Assembly: GCA_965202955.1 (NCBI GenBank)
Contig: OZ241871.1
Span: forward strand, 1,178,001 to 1,242,000
Origin: Bin5 sp034422415
GTDB taxonomy: Bacteria; Chloroflexota; Anaerolineae; Caldilineales; Caldilineaceae
Direction of reading: 5' to 3'
Length of the DNA stretch: 64,000 nt
Part shown: piece by piece, positions 36,485-45,439 of the stretch
How the letters are laid out: each line of letters starts with the position of its first letter
Numbering within the stretch: position 1 is the stretch's first letter
The notes under the pieces: generated by a model
Seen by the model: only the letters and a program-made list of their open reading frames with translations
Databases searched by the model: none
Told to the model about the DNA's origin: nothing
Translations under genes and position numbers: made by a program

Positions 36485-37591
36485 CTACGCGGGCACGGTC
36501 ATGTAGAGTGTCCGCAGCGCCGGCCTCAGCTCCGACGCCTCCAGCAGTTCGGTGCTGTCGCTGAACTGGTCGATGCTGCCGATCGGCCGGCTTTGGGCGA
36601 GCCGCGCCACCTCCGGGTCGCGGATGGTGCGCAGGAGCGCGTCGGCAAAGCCGTGCAGCGCGATGACCCTAAAGGGCCGCCCGAAGAAGCACATCGTATT
36701 TTCCGGCATCGACTCTGTAAGCGCCAGCCGGTTGTGATTCGCCGCAACGACCTGGTAGGCCTCGCTCAACCGCCGGTCGCGTTCCTGCCAGGTGTCCGCC
36801 TGCTGCACGGCCAGCAAGATTTCTGTCAACTGCTGCGCGCACGCCAACCGGCCAAAGGCCGTGCCCAACCACTTGGCGTAGGGCGCATACTGCCGCTCCA
36901 TGAGAAAACAGTGCCGCATGAGATCGCGCACCAGCCGCGACGCGATCAACGCCGAGCCCAGCTCATCGCCCACCAGCCCGGCCCGCCCCATCAGGTGCTC
37001 CTCCTGACCGATGCGCGCCCAGCCCGCGGCCAGCAGATAGCGCCACAGATCGGGGGGATACCAGGCGAAACGCGCCCGAACGGCGGCGAGGCCGATACCG
37101 TCGTGGAAGATCGCCCCGGCGACGATCGTGCGCAGCTTCTGCTGTGGAAAGGTCAGCCAGTCGGCCGCCGCGATCGTCCGGTCTACGTCGAAATTCAGGT
37201 AGCTGTGGAAGAACGCCCCGGTGGTCAGCGTCTCGACCAGGTGATTGACGGGCCCGCTCTCGGTCGCCTGCATGAGCCGGGTGCCGTTGTCGGCTGGGTC
37301 CGGGTCGGTGAAGTTGGTCGGGTAGCCCAGAAAACGGTGGGGCAGCTCCAGACGCAGCGCTTCATCGATTTTGGCGCAGAGGGCTGCGCAGTCTTGCGGG
37401 CGCAGGAAGAACTGCAGACGCGGTCCCCAGCTGTGATCGGTGGACATCTCATCGTCGAAGCCCAGCGTCTCCGAGCCGGGTCCGATCAGGGCGGCTGTGT
37501 GCGCCAGGCCGGGAAACGACCGGTCCAACACAGGCCGTACGGCCTCCCAATAGAAGCGTTTGCTCAGCTCCAGGCCGGGGATGAAACTCAT
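36485..37591 (-). CDS. DUF4037 (nucleotidyltransferase-like) protein
   Basis: 368 aa from MSFIPGLELSKRFYWEAVRP (a TTG one codon earlier is the alternative). The N-terminal third has the DUF4037 pattern LIGPGSETLGFDDEMSTDHSWG, where an acidic DDEMSTDH cluster occupies the position of the nucleotidyltransferase metal-binding acids. The rest is alpha-helical. Its start lies right after the restriction gene stop (the two overlap by no bases, 3 nt between them), suggesting translational coupling; function unknown. Confidence 0.75.
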   Translation of the reverse strand: MSFIPGLELSKRFYWEAVRPVLDRSFPGLAHTAALIGPGSETLGFDDEMSTDHSWGPRLQFFLRPQDCAALCAKIDEALRLELPHRFLGYPTNFTDPDPADNGTRLMQATESGPVNHLVETLTTGAFFHSYLNFDVDRTIAAADWLTFPQQKLRTIVAGAIFHDGIGLAAVRARFAWYPPDLWRYLLAAGWARIGQEEHLMGRAGLVGDELGSALIASRLVRDLMRHCFLMERQYAPYAKWLGTAFGRLACAQQLTEILLAVQQADTWQERDRRLSEAYQVVAANHNRLALTESMPENTMCFFGRPFRVIALHGFADALLRTIRDPEVARLAQSRPIGSIDQFSDSTELLEASELRPALRTLYMTVPA

Positions 37592-37594
37592 CAA

Positions 37595-38464
37595 CTATGC
37601 AGCTAAATCGAAAGGAAGATCGCTGATGTCGCGCAGCCGTTTTCCCTGAATCAGGGTGTTGAGCATGTCCTTTTGATCTTCGTTGTCAATCCCTTCAATG
37701 GCCGCGAGCATCTCCGGCAAGGCAAAATGGTAAACGCAGTCTACGTCTCCAGTGCCGAGGGCGATAGCAGCCAAGCGCGTTGGGAGCGGTTCACCAGTGA
37801 CAACAACAATGTGGGGGAGGCGTCCTTTGCGATTGCGGATCAGGTTGAGTGCCTCAGTGCGGGCGTTCTGAGCGCGATCGCTGCGGAGCGTCCACTTGCA
37901 AGAGATGCTGGCATGAAGAAGCGGAAGGGAGTTGCCCACATTTGCCTCTCGCAGTGGTGTCATGCTAGCAGCCTCTGCGTCGCCTTCTACGACCTCCCCG
38001 TATTGGTTTAACTCTTCGTCAGTTATAAGTTCTCGCCCGATTACGATGTCCGGTTTGATAACATAACCTTCGGCGAGCGCCAGTGCCAACAAAGGATTCT
38101 TAGCTTTCTTTTTGAGCTGGTCTAGATAACTCAAGTGCTCATATTGATCAAATTGCGAAATGGCGTAGCCGGTCGAGTAAGACCAGTTGCCTGGCCGTAT
38201 GTGTCGCAAAAGCTTGAAGACTTCCTCGATGAATGATGCTGTAATTTTTTCAAATTTACTGCCAGCTGTCTGGCCCGATATCTTCTGAGAGGTATCAACG
38301 GCATTTAAGCGCTTTACGATTCCACAAGCGATGGCACGACTAGCCTTGCTATCCCCGTCAGCAAAATTTGGATACTTCGGACCATTTTTTCTTTTTGTAT
38401 TGAAGCCCACTACCTGTTCACAAATTTGTCTGTGATACACTTGCCGCAAATCTCTAATTGACAC
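37595..38464 (-). CDS. Type II restriction endonuclease, NgoMIV-like
   Basis: 289 aa, GTG start with AGGGAG upstream. Recognised by KPDIVIGRELIT (catalytic Asp) and HASISCKWTLRSDRAQNARTEALNLIRNRKGR (catalytic SCK and glutamate), the PD-(D/E)xK arrangement of the NgoMIV/Cfr10I group, with a candidate upstream glutamate in KFEKITASFIEEVF. HIVVVTGEPLPTRLAAIALGTGDVDCVYHFALPEML continues the family match. NgoMIV itself cuts GCCGGC; the specificity here is not known. It is co-oriented with, and 16 nt downstream of, the methyltransferase. Base composition here is visibly less GC-rich than flanking genes. Confidence 0.82.
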   Translation of the reverse strand: MSIRDLRQVYHRQICEQVVGFNTKRKNGPKYPNFADGDSKASRAIACGIVKRLNAVDTSQKISGQTAGSKFEKITASFIEEVFKLLRHIRPGNWSYSTGYAISQFDQYEHLSYLDQLKKKAKNPLLALALAEGYVIKPDIVIGRELITDEELNQYGEVVEGDAEAASMTPLREANVGNSLPLLHASISCKWTLRSDRAQNARTEALNLIRNRKGRLPHIVVVTGEPLPTRLAAIALGTGDVDCVYHFALPEMLAAIEGIDNEDQKDMLNTLIQGKRLRDISDLPFDLAA

Positions 38465-38480
38465 AATCGATACTCCCTAT

Positions 38481-39878
38481 TCAATTGTCTGGCTTAAGAA
38501 ATCCGATAACTAATTCTTCGTGCATGCGCTTTTGGATCTGGGAGGACCGATTTCGTGTTGCGCCGACCGGCATCATGCGCCGGTTGCGGTCCAACTGCCT
38601 CACACCAATGCCTGGCACATCAAAGCCAATGGAATGACCGATATCGGCCAGACAACCCCCCGTCTGTGTGTCAATGCCCCGCATTTCTGAACTTCCCACG
38701 ACGACAATCGCTGCTTTCCCAGGTCGCAACACACGGTACATCTCCAGAAGGACGCCTGTCATTTCAGAGTAGTATCGGTGCAGAACCTGTCCTTTGCGAG
38801 AATCCCGTTTAGCTATCTCCTCGACAATTTGCGCAGAATGAGCCGGCAGTTCGACAAATTCTACATCGGTAGTCGATTCGCCGCCGATATACCGCTTTCG
38901 AGTATTGCTGAGTGTATTGATCGAATGTCCAAGCCACACAAGAGAAAACTTATGAGCCCGCATATAGTCGATCGCATTTGAGGCATAGGGAGGGGACGTT
39001 ACAATCAAATCCACAGAGGAGCTGTCCAGATCCAACGCACGCGCATTGCCAAAGTGCAGGCGCGGTTGGAAGCGTGCAGCTCTAAGTAGTGAAAGCCCGT
39101 CAATGTTTTGCTTATAGCGTTTAATGAATTCCTCAATCGGAGAACGCAGTCTTTTCTTGAGTAAGGCGGTCCGTCCTTCTGAGTTCTCCTCGTTTTCACT
39201 TCCCACAAGAACTCGTCCACTGCCATCAAGCACGATCTTGGCCTTGTGTGGACGCGTATGCGCCAAATCAAGTGCCAGTGATATTCCACCGGACTTTGTA
39301 ATAATAATGGCGGAAAGAGCCAACTCATAGAAAGATCGTAGTCCAGAATCAGATATTTCCGCGATGGCCTCAACCAGAGCCAACAATTCGATCTGCGATT
39401 CGCGGGCAAACCAGTAATCGACAAACTCTCTTGTTTTTCCGTTCCACCGCTGCTCAAGTCGGTCCACCAACCCGGCCCGGTAATGGGTCAATTCAACTCT
39501 TGCTCTCTCGACGATCAAGTGCCCAGTGCGGCGCGCCTCGGTGGGATCGAGAGGGCAGACCTTCACTTGCGACAACAGCCATGCCAGAGGATCGATATCA
39601 AAGCCAATAGCTCGACGATCCAGCAGGTATGCTTCAAGTATCGTTGTGCCAGATCCCATCATGGGATCGAGAACAACATCGCCCTCTCGAGTCAGCGCAT
39701 TGATGAATTTGCGCGGGAGTTGAGGCGGAAACTTCGCCGGGAAGGAGTGGAAATTGTGAGACGCGTAGTGACTCCGTTCGTTATGGAAATTTAGGTCCTC
39801 CTTGAGCAACCCCTCTAGCAGCCTATGCGTCTCTGTCGGCAAGGATATCGTATCGAACAAACTCTGTTGTAATTGCAT
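38481..39878 (-). CDS. DNA methyltransferase (probable N4-cytosine) of the restriction-modification pair
   Basis: 465 aa. SAM-binding motif DPMMGSGTTILEAYL (residues ~72-86) lies N-terminal of the catalytic motif TSPPYASNAIDYMRAHK (~300), the order of the beta/gamma-type amino-methyltransferases; SPPY is typical of N4-cytosine enzymes. HSFPAKFPPQLPRKFI is the characteristic motif X region. It presumably protects host sites from the adjacent nuclease. Promoter: TGCTATACT box at 39931. Lower GC content than the neighbourhood supports acquisition by transfer. Confidence 0.82.
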   Translation of the reverse strand: MQLQQSLFDTISLPTETHRLLEGLLKEDLNFHNERSHYASHNFHSFPAKFPPQLPRKFINALTREGDVVLDPMMGSGTTILEAYLLDRRAIGFDIDPLAWLLSQVKVCPLDPTEARRTGHLIVERARVELTHYRAGLVDRLEQRWNGKTREFVDYWFARESQIELLALVEAIAEISDSGLRSFYELALSAIIITKSGGISLALDLAHTRPHKAKIVLDGSGRVLVGSENEENSEGRTALLKKRLRSPIEEFIKRYKQNIDGLSLLRAARFQPRLHFGNARALDLDSSSVDLIVTSPPYASNAIDYMRAHKFSLVWLGHSINTLSNTRKRYIGGESTTDVEFVELPAHSAQIVEEIAKRDSRKGQVLHRYYSEMTGVLLEMYRVLRPGKAAIVVVGSSEMRGIDTQTGGCLADIGHSIGFDVPGIGVRQLDRNRRMMPVGATRNRSSQIQKRMHEELVIGFLKPDN

Positions 39879-39930
39879 TTCTAGTCGCTATGTTGTGGGC
39901 CAATAGGTGGCGGATGAGTGGAATACGGTC

Positions 39931-39939
39931 AGTATAGCA
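39931..39939 (-). promoter_or_regulatory. Extended -10 box of the methyltransferase/endonuclease genes
   Basis: On the minus strand TGCTATACT, 52 nt upstream of the methyltransferase ATG; initiation expected near 39924. No convincing -35 hexamer. No controller (C) protein or its operator was seen. Confidence 0.5.
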
Positions 39940-39976
39940 CTTGTTCTCCGTTCATACCAGAACGAATTTTCTATTT

Positions 39977-41575
39977 TCACCCGCCGTACTCCCCCCACAC
40001 GAACGCGCCGCCGAAGAGCGTGGCTTCGACGTCGGTCTCCAGGATCGCCATCGGATGGACCGTGAAAATGTCCTGCGAGAGCACAACCAGGTCGGCTAGC
40101 TTGCCCGGCGTGATGCTGCCCTGACTCGTCTCGGTGCCGCCGGCGTAAGCCGCGCCCATGGTGTAGGCCCAGACCGCCTCGGACACGGTCAGGCGCTCCT
40201 CGGCGTACCAGCCGTCGCCGCCGGGGCTGCCGTCGGCGCGCATACGCGTCACCGCTGCGTGGATCCCCTGGATCACGTCGGGCGTCTCGACCGGCGCGTC
40301 GGAACCGAAGGCCAGCCGTGCGCCGCTGTCCCACAGAGTGCGGAAGGCGTAGGCGTAGCGGCTGCGCGCGCCCCAGTACCTGTCGGCGATACGCATATCC
40401 TGCGTGGCGTGGATCGGTTGCACGGACGCGATGATGTCCAGGTGCTCGAAGCGGTCAATGTCGTCCGGATGCAGGAGCTGCGCGTGCTCGATGCGGTGTC
40501 GGAGATGGAGGCCCTGCCCGGCGCGGCGGCTCTTCTCCAGCGCATCCAGTACCATGCGATTGGCCCGGTCGCCGATGGCGTGCGTCACCACCGCCAGCCC
40601 CGCCTGCGTAGCCCTGGCAACGATATCCGCCATCTCGTCCGCGCCTGTGACGGCGATGCCGAGGTTGTTTGGCTCGCCCTCGTAGGGGGCCAGCATCCAG
40701 GCGGTGCGGGGACCGAGCGCGCCGTCGCTGAAGACCTTGACGCCTCCGATTCGCAGAAATTCGTCGCCGAGACCTGTGCGCAGCCCCAGGCGGATGGCGC
40801 TGTCCAGTTCGTCCACAGGAATCTGGGCGACCGTGCGCAAAGTGAGTTCTCCATCGGCGCGCAGCTGCTGGAAGGCGCGCAGAGAGGCCGCAGCCTCTTT
40901 CGTGTGGACACCGACGATCCCCATGCGGTTGACCACCCTCTGCGCTTCCCGCACTGCGGCGACCGCAGCTTTCGCAGGCGGTTCGGTCAGCATACAGTAG
41001 GCCGGCCCCATCGCCCTTTCCAGCAGAATGCCGCTTGGACCTCCTCCGGAATCGCGCACGATCTCGCCGCCGTCTGGGTCCGCCGTTTCAGCCGTGATAC
41101 CCATCAATTCCAGCGCGCGGCTGTTTACCCAGGCCGCGTGGCCGCACTTGCGCGCCAGGAATACGGGGTGCTGCGGCGCGACCGCGTCCAGTTGTGCGGC
41201 AGTAGGGAAGGAACCGCCTTCCCAGACCGACTGGTCCCAGCCGCGGCCGGTGAGCCACTGACCGGCGGGCGTATCCACGGCCCGCTGTCGCACCCGTTCC
41301 AGCGCGGAGGGAAGCGTCGCGACGCCGCTCAGATCGATCTCCTGCAGGCTCAGTCCGTAGGAAAGAAAGTGGATGTGGGCGTCAATGAAGCCGGGCACAA
41401 CCGTCGCACCCCGCAGATTCACCACGCGCCCGCCGGGGGCCAGCAAGGCCTGCATCTCCTCGTTGCTGCCCGCAGCCAGAAAGCGGTCGCCCGCGATCGC
41501 CGCCGCCGCAGCCCGCGGGCGTTGCCGGTCCATCGTATGAAAATTGCCGTTGAGAAGCACCAGATCCGCTTGCAC
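39977..41575 (-). CDS. Amidohydrolase family protein (YtcJ-like)
   Basis: 532 aa from a GTG (VQADLVLLNGNFHTMD). The metal motif VPGFIDAHIHFLSYGLS (HxH), the carboxylated-lysine region GGVKVFSDGALGPRTAW, HAIGDRANRMVLDALE, HRIEHAQLLHPDDI and FGSDAPVETPDVIQGIHAAV place it in the COG1574/YtcJ group. Substrate unknown. The frame remains open 40 codons upstream of the chosen start, but homology begins at about this GTG; the start is therefore uncertain. Confidence 0.86.
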   Translation of the reverse strand: MQADLVLLNGNFHTMDRQRPRAAAAAIAGDRFLAAGSNEEMQALLAPGGRVVNLRGATVVPGFIDAHIHFLSYGLSLQEIDLSGVATLPSALERVRQRAVDTPAGQWLTGRGWDQSVWEGGSFPTAAQLDAVAPQHPVFLARKCGHAAWVNSRALELMGITAETADPDGGEIVRDSGGGPSGILLERAMGPAYCMLTEPPAKAAVAAVREAQRVVNRMGIVGVHTKEAAASLRAFQQLRADGELTLRTVAQIPVDELDSAIRLGLRTGLGDEFLRIGGVKVFSDGALGPRTAWMLAPYEGEPNNLGIAVTGADEMADIVARATQAGLAVVTHAIGDRANRMVLDALEKSRRAGQGLHLRHRIEHAQLLHPDDIDRFEHLDIIASVQPIHATQDMRIADRYWGARSRYAYAFRTLWDSGARLAFGSDAPVETPDVIQGIHAAVTRMRADGSPGGDGWYAEERLTVSEAVWAYTMGAAYAGGTETSQGSITPGKLADLVVLSQDIFTVHPMAILETDVEATLFGGAFVWGEYGG

Positions 41576-41791
41576 GGAACAGTCCCAGTCTGTAAAAATA
41601 TTTGAGGCGCGCCCGCTCTGGCTGTCCGTTATCGAACGGCAGACACCTTTCGTTCGCCCTCCTCCTGTTATACCATACAGGCGCGGCAGCGCCACTGCAA
41701 AAGTCGCCGTCGATTATAGGTCAACACGCCCGCCGGCATAAGTCTTGCCGGCATTTTACGCCAAGCTATCGTCTTGCCACTGCTTTGATAT

Positions 41792-41821
41792 TTGTCAAAC
41801 ACGCCTGTGCAAAAATCTGAT
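41792..41821 (+). promoter_or_regulatory. Promoter of the YfhO-like gene, candidate leaderless start
   Basis: TTGTCA (41792-41797), 18-nt spacer and a weak -10 TCTGAT (41816-41821). The ATG at 41829 follows 7 nt later with no Shine-Dalgarno. A TTTGA/TCAAA inverted repeat (41784-41799) overlaps the -35 region. Confidence 0.4.
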
Positions 41822-41828
41822 CTGTTCT

Positions 41829-44354
41829 ATGAGTAGTCACACCGGATTCCTACCCATCGGCATTGGCATAATCATCCTCCTTCTCTGGGGAGGCGCAATC
41901 GCATGGCTGACGGTTCGACGCGACGATCGACGTTGGGATCTGCATTGTGTCAATCTGCTGACGGGGATATATCTGGCTTTCTTCTGGCGCACCGTCTTTG
42001 GAATCGCATACCAGCCGAGCGGCGGCGGTGACCTGGCCAACCTTCTCTTTCCAATATATCGATTCGCCGCCCGTACTTTAACCGAGGGCAGGCTGCCTTT
42101 ATGGAATCCGCACCTTTATGGAGGCGCGCCCTGGATTGGCGACATTCAGGCCGGATTTCTCTATCCCCCCTATTTGGTGCTGTTTTTCCTCGATCCCTCC
42201 TTCGACTATCGTTGGATGCAGTTGCTCGGCGTTGGCCACCTGTGGTGGGCCGCGCTGGGTGTATTCGTGCTGGTGCGTGCGCTTGGCCATAGTCGACCCG
42301 CCGCGCTTCTGGCCGGGACTGCTTTCGGCCTCTGCGACATCCTGTTTATTCATCTGGGCAATCTCAATATGATCGCAGTCCTTTCGTGGTGCGGCTGGAT
42401 TCTGGCAGCCTGTCACATGGCGCTCACTCGGAGGAGCCTTGGCTGGGCAGGCGCTGCCGGGGTCCTTTTTGCGATAGCCAACTATGCGGGTCATGCGCAG
42501 AGCAGCTTCTATCTGGGCTCAGCTATTGTGCTCTATACGGCTGGTGTATTGGGAGTCCAATACTGGGAATCGCTCGCCGCGAGATCATTCACGAAGGCTA
42601 ACCGACAGCTTCTCTCCTATTTGCAGTACCCTATCACGGTCATTATCCTGGCAGCCTGCTGCTCCGCACCGACTGTTCTGCCGGCGCTGGAATTGCTGCC
42701 CTTTACACACAGGGATGATTTTACGTATGAACAGACTGTGAGATTCTCATTGCCGCCCGTGGTGGCATCGGCAGGGCTGCTTACGCCGAGCTTTTTCGGC
42801 AGGGGGCCGGGGCGCTACTGGGGTTCGGCAGATCGAGTCGAAACGCCCTATGTCGGCCTGGTGACACTTCTTCTTGCGATCGGTGCACTGCTGCTACCAA
42901 TGGCTGCGAAACGGCGCCGACTGATTCCCTGGCTTACGCTGGCCCTGTTCGGACTTGTGGTGGCGCTGGGCGGCAACACACCAGTTCACGGCTGGATGAC
43001 GGAGACTATTCCTGTCTACGACAGCCTTCGCGCCCCGGCCAGAGCGGTCGTACTCTGGTCGCTGGCGGTGGCAGTCCTGGCGGCGATGGGGTTGGATGCA
43101 CTACTGGAAGGAGATGACAGAGGAGAGGAAGGCATCCGCCTACCCAATGCCGCGCTTTATTTCTCTTTCCTTCGCATCGGCCTTCCAGCAGTTCCACTTA
43201 CCTTAGTCCCCCTGCTCGTAGCGACAACGCGAGTGCTGCAGGAGGGCGCCGGCGCGTTCAAGCGAGCATACACTGCGGGTCAGGCTGTGTTCCTTGCAAC
43301 TCTTGTGTGGTTGGCCGGCTGGCTGCTGATGGCGTTGTACCGGAGTAAACGTCTGCCCGGCAGGGTTCTGGCCGGGCTATTGCTCATCGTGTTGCTGCTG
43401 GAGCTGACCGTGGCCGGAGCCGGCATTGACATCGGCACGCGCTTTCCGGCAGGTGGATTCGAGCACCCGGAAATTATGGCCTACATACAAGAGCGGGCCG
43501 CCGAGCGCTTAGTGGAAGACGCGGGCGAGTCGGCTGTCGACCTCTCTCTCGCTCACAATCTTTACCGCGTTGACGGCCGCACCCACATCTCCGGCCTATG
43601 GCAGCCGAACATCGGAGCGATGAAAGGATTGCAGAGTGTGTGGGGAATGTACAATCCGCTGACATTGAAGCATTGGGAGGGGCTATGGGAAAACAATCCT
43701 GGTCGCGACACTCGCATCTACGATATGTACAACGTGTATTTTGTGATAGCGAACGATAAATCTCCCATGCCAAAGCAGTTTGAGCTTTCCTACGACGCCC
43801 CCGGACAGCTCACCGTCCATGAACATCCCGACCCTCTTCCGCGAGCTTGGTTGGTTGGCGGCGCCCAGATCGCCAGCGACGAAGAGGCGGTGCTGGCCGC
43901 GCTGCTGGACCCGACTTTCGAGCCGGCAGAAACGGTGGTGCTAATGCAGGACGACGCCCACCTTGTGGCTGAAGAGTCACCGCCGTCTCGCATAGGCACG
44001 GACGTGTCGATCCTCTCATACAGCGAGAACGAAATCGTGCTGGCGGCGAACGCGGAGTGGACGGGTTATCTGGTCCTGAGCGAAGTCTGGTACCCGGGTT
44101 GGCGGGCGACGATCAACGGGGCGGCGGCACCAATACTGCGGGCCAATTACACGCTGCGAGCCCTGCCGGTGCCTGCCGGAGAACTGACAGTACGGCTCTG
44201 GTACGAACCGGAAAGCTGGAGACGGGGGCTGTTGCTGTTTGCAGTAGGTATCCTGCTCCTGGCCGGTCTGTGCCTGTGGCAGGTTTTCGGCGGTCGCGCC
44301 GCCAGGGTCCACAAGGATAGCAGCGAAAGAAAAAGAGAGAAGTCGCGAGGTTGA
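41829..44354 (+). CDS. YfhO-family membrane protein
   Basis: 841 aa from MSSHTGFLPIGIGIIILLLW. About a dozen transmembrane helices through residue ~570 (GDLANLLFPIYRFAARTLTE and GRLPLWNPHLYGGAPWIGD are the GT-C-like early loops), then a C-terminal extracytoplasmic domain with the YfhO-type TGYLVLSEVWYPGWRATING motif. YfhO proteins act in cell-envelope glycolipid/teichoic-type glycosylation; the acceptor here is unknown. It precedes an amidase on the opposite strand, with an intrinsic terminator for that gene lying within its 3' end. Confidence 0.82.
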   Translation: MSSHTGFLPIGIGIIILLLWGGAIAWLTVRRDDRRWDLHCVNLLTGIYLAFFWRTVFGIAYQPSGGGDLANLLFPIYRFAARTLTEGRLPLWNPHLYGGAPWIGDIQAGFLYPPYLVLFFLDPSFDYRWMQLLGVGHLWWAALGVFVLVRALGHSRPAALLAGTAFGLCDILFIHLGNLNMIAVLSWCGWILAACHMALTRRSLGWAGAAGVLFAIANYAGHAQSSFYLGSAIVLYTAGVLGVQYWESLAARSFTKANRQLLSYLQYPITVIILAACCSAPTVLPALELLPFTHRDDFTYEQTVRFSLPPVVASAGLLTPSFFGRGPGRYWGSADRVETPYVGLVTLLLAIGALLLPMAAKRRRLIPWLTLALFGLVVALGGNTPVHGWMTETIPVYDSLRAPARAVVLWSLAVAVLAAMGLDALLEGDDRGEEGIRLPNAALYFSFLRIGLPAVPLTLVPLLVATTRVLQEGAGAFKRAYTAGQAVFLATLVWLAGWLLMALYRSKRLPGRVLAGLLLIVLLLELTVAGAGIDIGTRFPAGGFEHPEIMAYIQERAAERLVEDAGESAVDLSLAHNLYRVDGRTHISGLWQPNIGAMKGLQSVWGMYNPLTLKHWEGLWENNPGRDTRIYDMYNVYFVIANDKSPMPKQFELSYDAPGQLTVHEHPDPLPRAWLVGGAQIASDEEAVLAALLDPTFEPAETVVLMQDDAHLVAEESPPSRIGTDVSILSYSENEIVLAANAEWTGYLVLSEVWYPGWRATINGAAAPILRANYTLRALPVPAGELTVRLWYEPESWRRGLLLFAVGILLLAGLCLWQVFGGRAARVHKDSSERKREKSRG

Positions 44355-44370
44355 GAATCGCGCTTCTCTC
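44326..44370 (-). terminator. Intrinsic terminator of the amidase gene, inside the 3' end of the YfhO-like gene
   Basis: On the minus strand a 12-bp interrupted stem (GAGAGAAG CGCG ... CGCG A CTTCTCTC, one bulged base) is followed by TTTTTCTTT. The stem overlaps the stop codon of the plus-strand gene (44352-44354). Only the minus-strand reading has the T-run, so it serves the amidase. Confidence 0.75.
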
Positions 44371-44392
44371 CAGCCGTTGTTGTTCGGGTCGG

Positions 44393-45310
44393 CTACGGCA
44401 GGACGGCCTTCGGCATCTTGCAGATCATCGTGTAGGCAGGATCGTAGATGTTGCCAATATCGTACTCCACTGTCTGACCCATCAGAATGTGTGCGCCGAC
44501 CGGGTCAATCTCCAGGTCATCTTCGAGCCAGCGGATCATCTCTGTGGTGGCGTGTTGCGTGGCCTGGTCCAGTGGACGGGCGTTGCCGGCCGTAAGGATA
44601 TACGCCTCATTTTCCCCTCTGGGCCAAGAGATGCGGCGCCCTTTCTGTACGTCCAGGGTGAAGGCCGTGTCGAAGGAGATCTCGATGCCGGTGCCGACGA
44701 TCTCGCCGTCACCCTGCACCGCGTGGCCGTCGCCGATGTGGAAGAGGGCGCCTGGCACAAAGACGGGAAAGTAGACCGTCACACCTTCGACAAAGCCGCG
44801 ATAGTCCATATTGCCGCCATGGGGGCCTGAAGTGGCGGTGGAGATCGCTTCGCCGCGGTCCGGCGCGACGCCGAAGCAGCCGGTCATTGGCGCCAGCGGC
44901 AGCGTCAGAGGGCCGAGGCTGGTCTGCGGTTCGACCAGTGTGGCGGTGCCGGCCTCGTTGTCGACGCGCCAGTTGGCCAGTTCCTGCCCCGCCGCGGGCC
45001 AAGGCATACTCGGCACGTGCTCAGGGTCAACGACGTTGGGGGCGACCATGGTGCGAGTCCAGCCATAGGGTCGATTGGGGCGCAACGTATCGAGATGGAC
45101 GACGAGCGTGTCGCCCGGCTCGGCTCCCTCGACATAGAAGGGGCCGGTCATCGGATTGCCCGGCAGCGTGATGGGCTGGCCTTCGTTGCCCTGCCCCCTG
45201 GCATCGACGGTCGTGGTCACGACGGTGTCGCCGGGCTGGACGCGCAGCACGGGCACATGGGAGCCGATTGTCACGTGGTAGTGGTCCGGCTGGAACTGGT
45301 GGGTTGCCAT
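44393..45310 (-). CDS. Acetamidase/formamidase family protein
   Basis: 305 aa, full-length FmdA_AmdA-type hydrolase: RVQPGDTVVTTTVDARGQG, AEPGDTLVVHL, MTGCFGVAP and GGNMDYRGFVEG, and FHIGDGHAVQGDGEI near residue 195 hold the family's conserved acid/histidine positions. Likely releases ammonia and a carboxylate from small amides. No amide transporter adjacent. Starts MATHQFQPDHYHVTIGS. Confidence 0.9.
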   Translation of the reverse strand: MATHQFQPDHYHVTIGSHVPVLRVQPGDTVVTTTVDARGQGNEGQPITLPGNPMTGPFYVEGAEPGDTLVVHLDTLRPNRPYGWTRTMVAPNVVDPEHVPSMPWPAAGQELANWRVDNEAGTATLVEPQTSLGPLTLPLAPMTGCFGVAPDRGEAISTATSGPHGGNMDYRGFVEGVTVYFPVFVPGALFHIGDGHAVQGDGEIVGTGIEISFDTAFTLDVQKGRRISWPRGENEAYILTAGNARPLDQATQHATTEMIRWLEDDLEIDPVGAHILMGQTVEYDIGNIYDPAYTMICKMPKAVLP

Positions 45311-45439
45311 TCAGCTTTCCTTTCGCGGCTTGCTGCCTAGAGAGTTGCAGTACGGGCAGTTGGGATAATCAAGGTGGGAACTGTTCTACGCGGCGCGGCG
45401 ATTTGACGGCGCCATGGTTGCAGAGAGCCGCGCCCAGTC

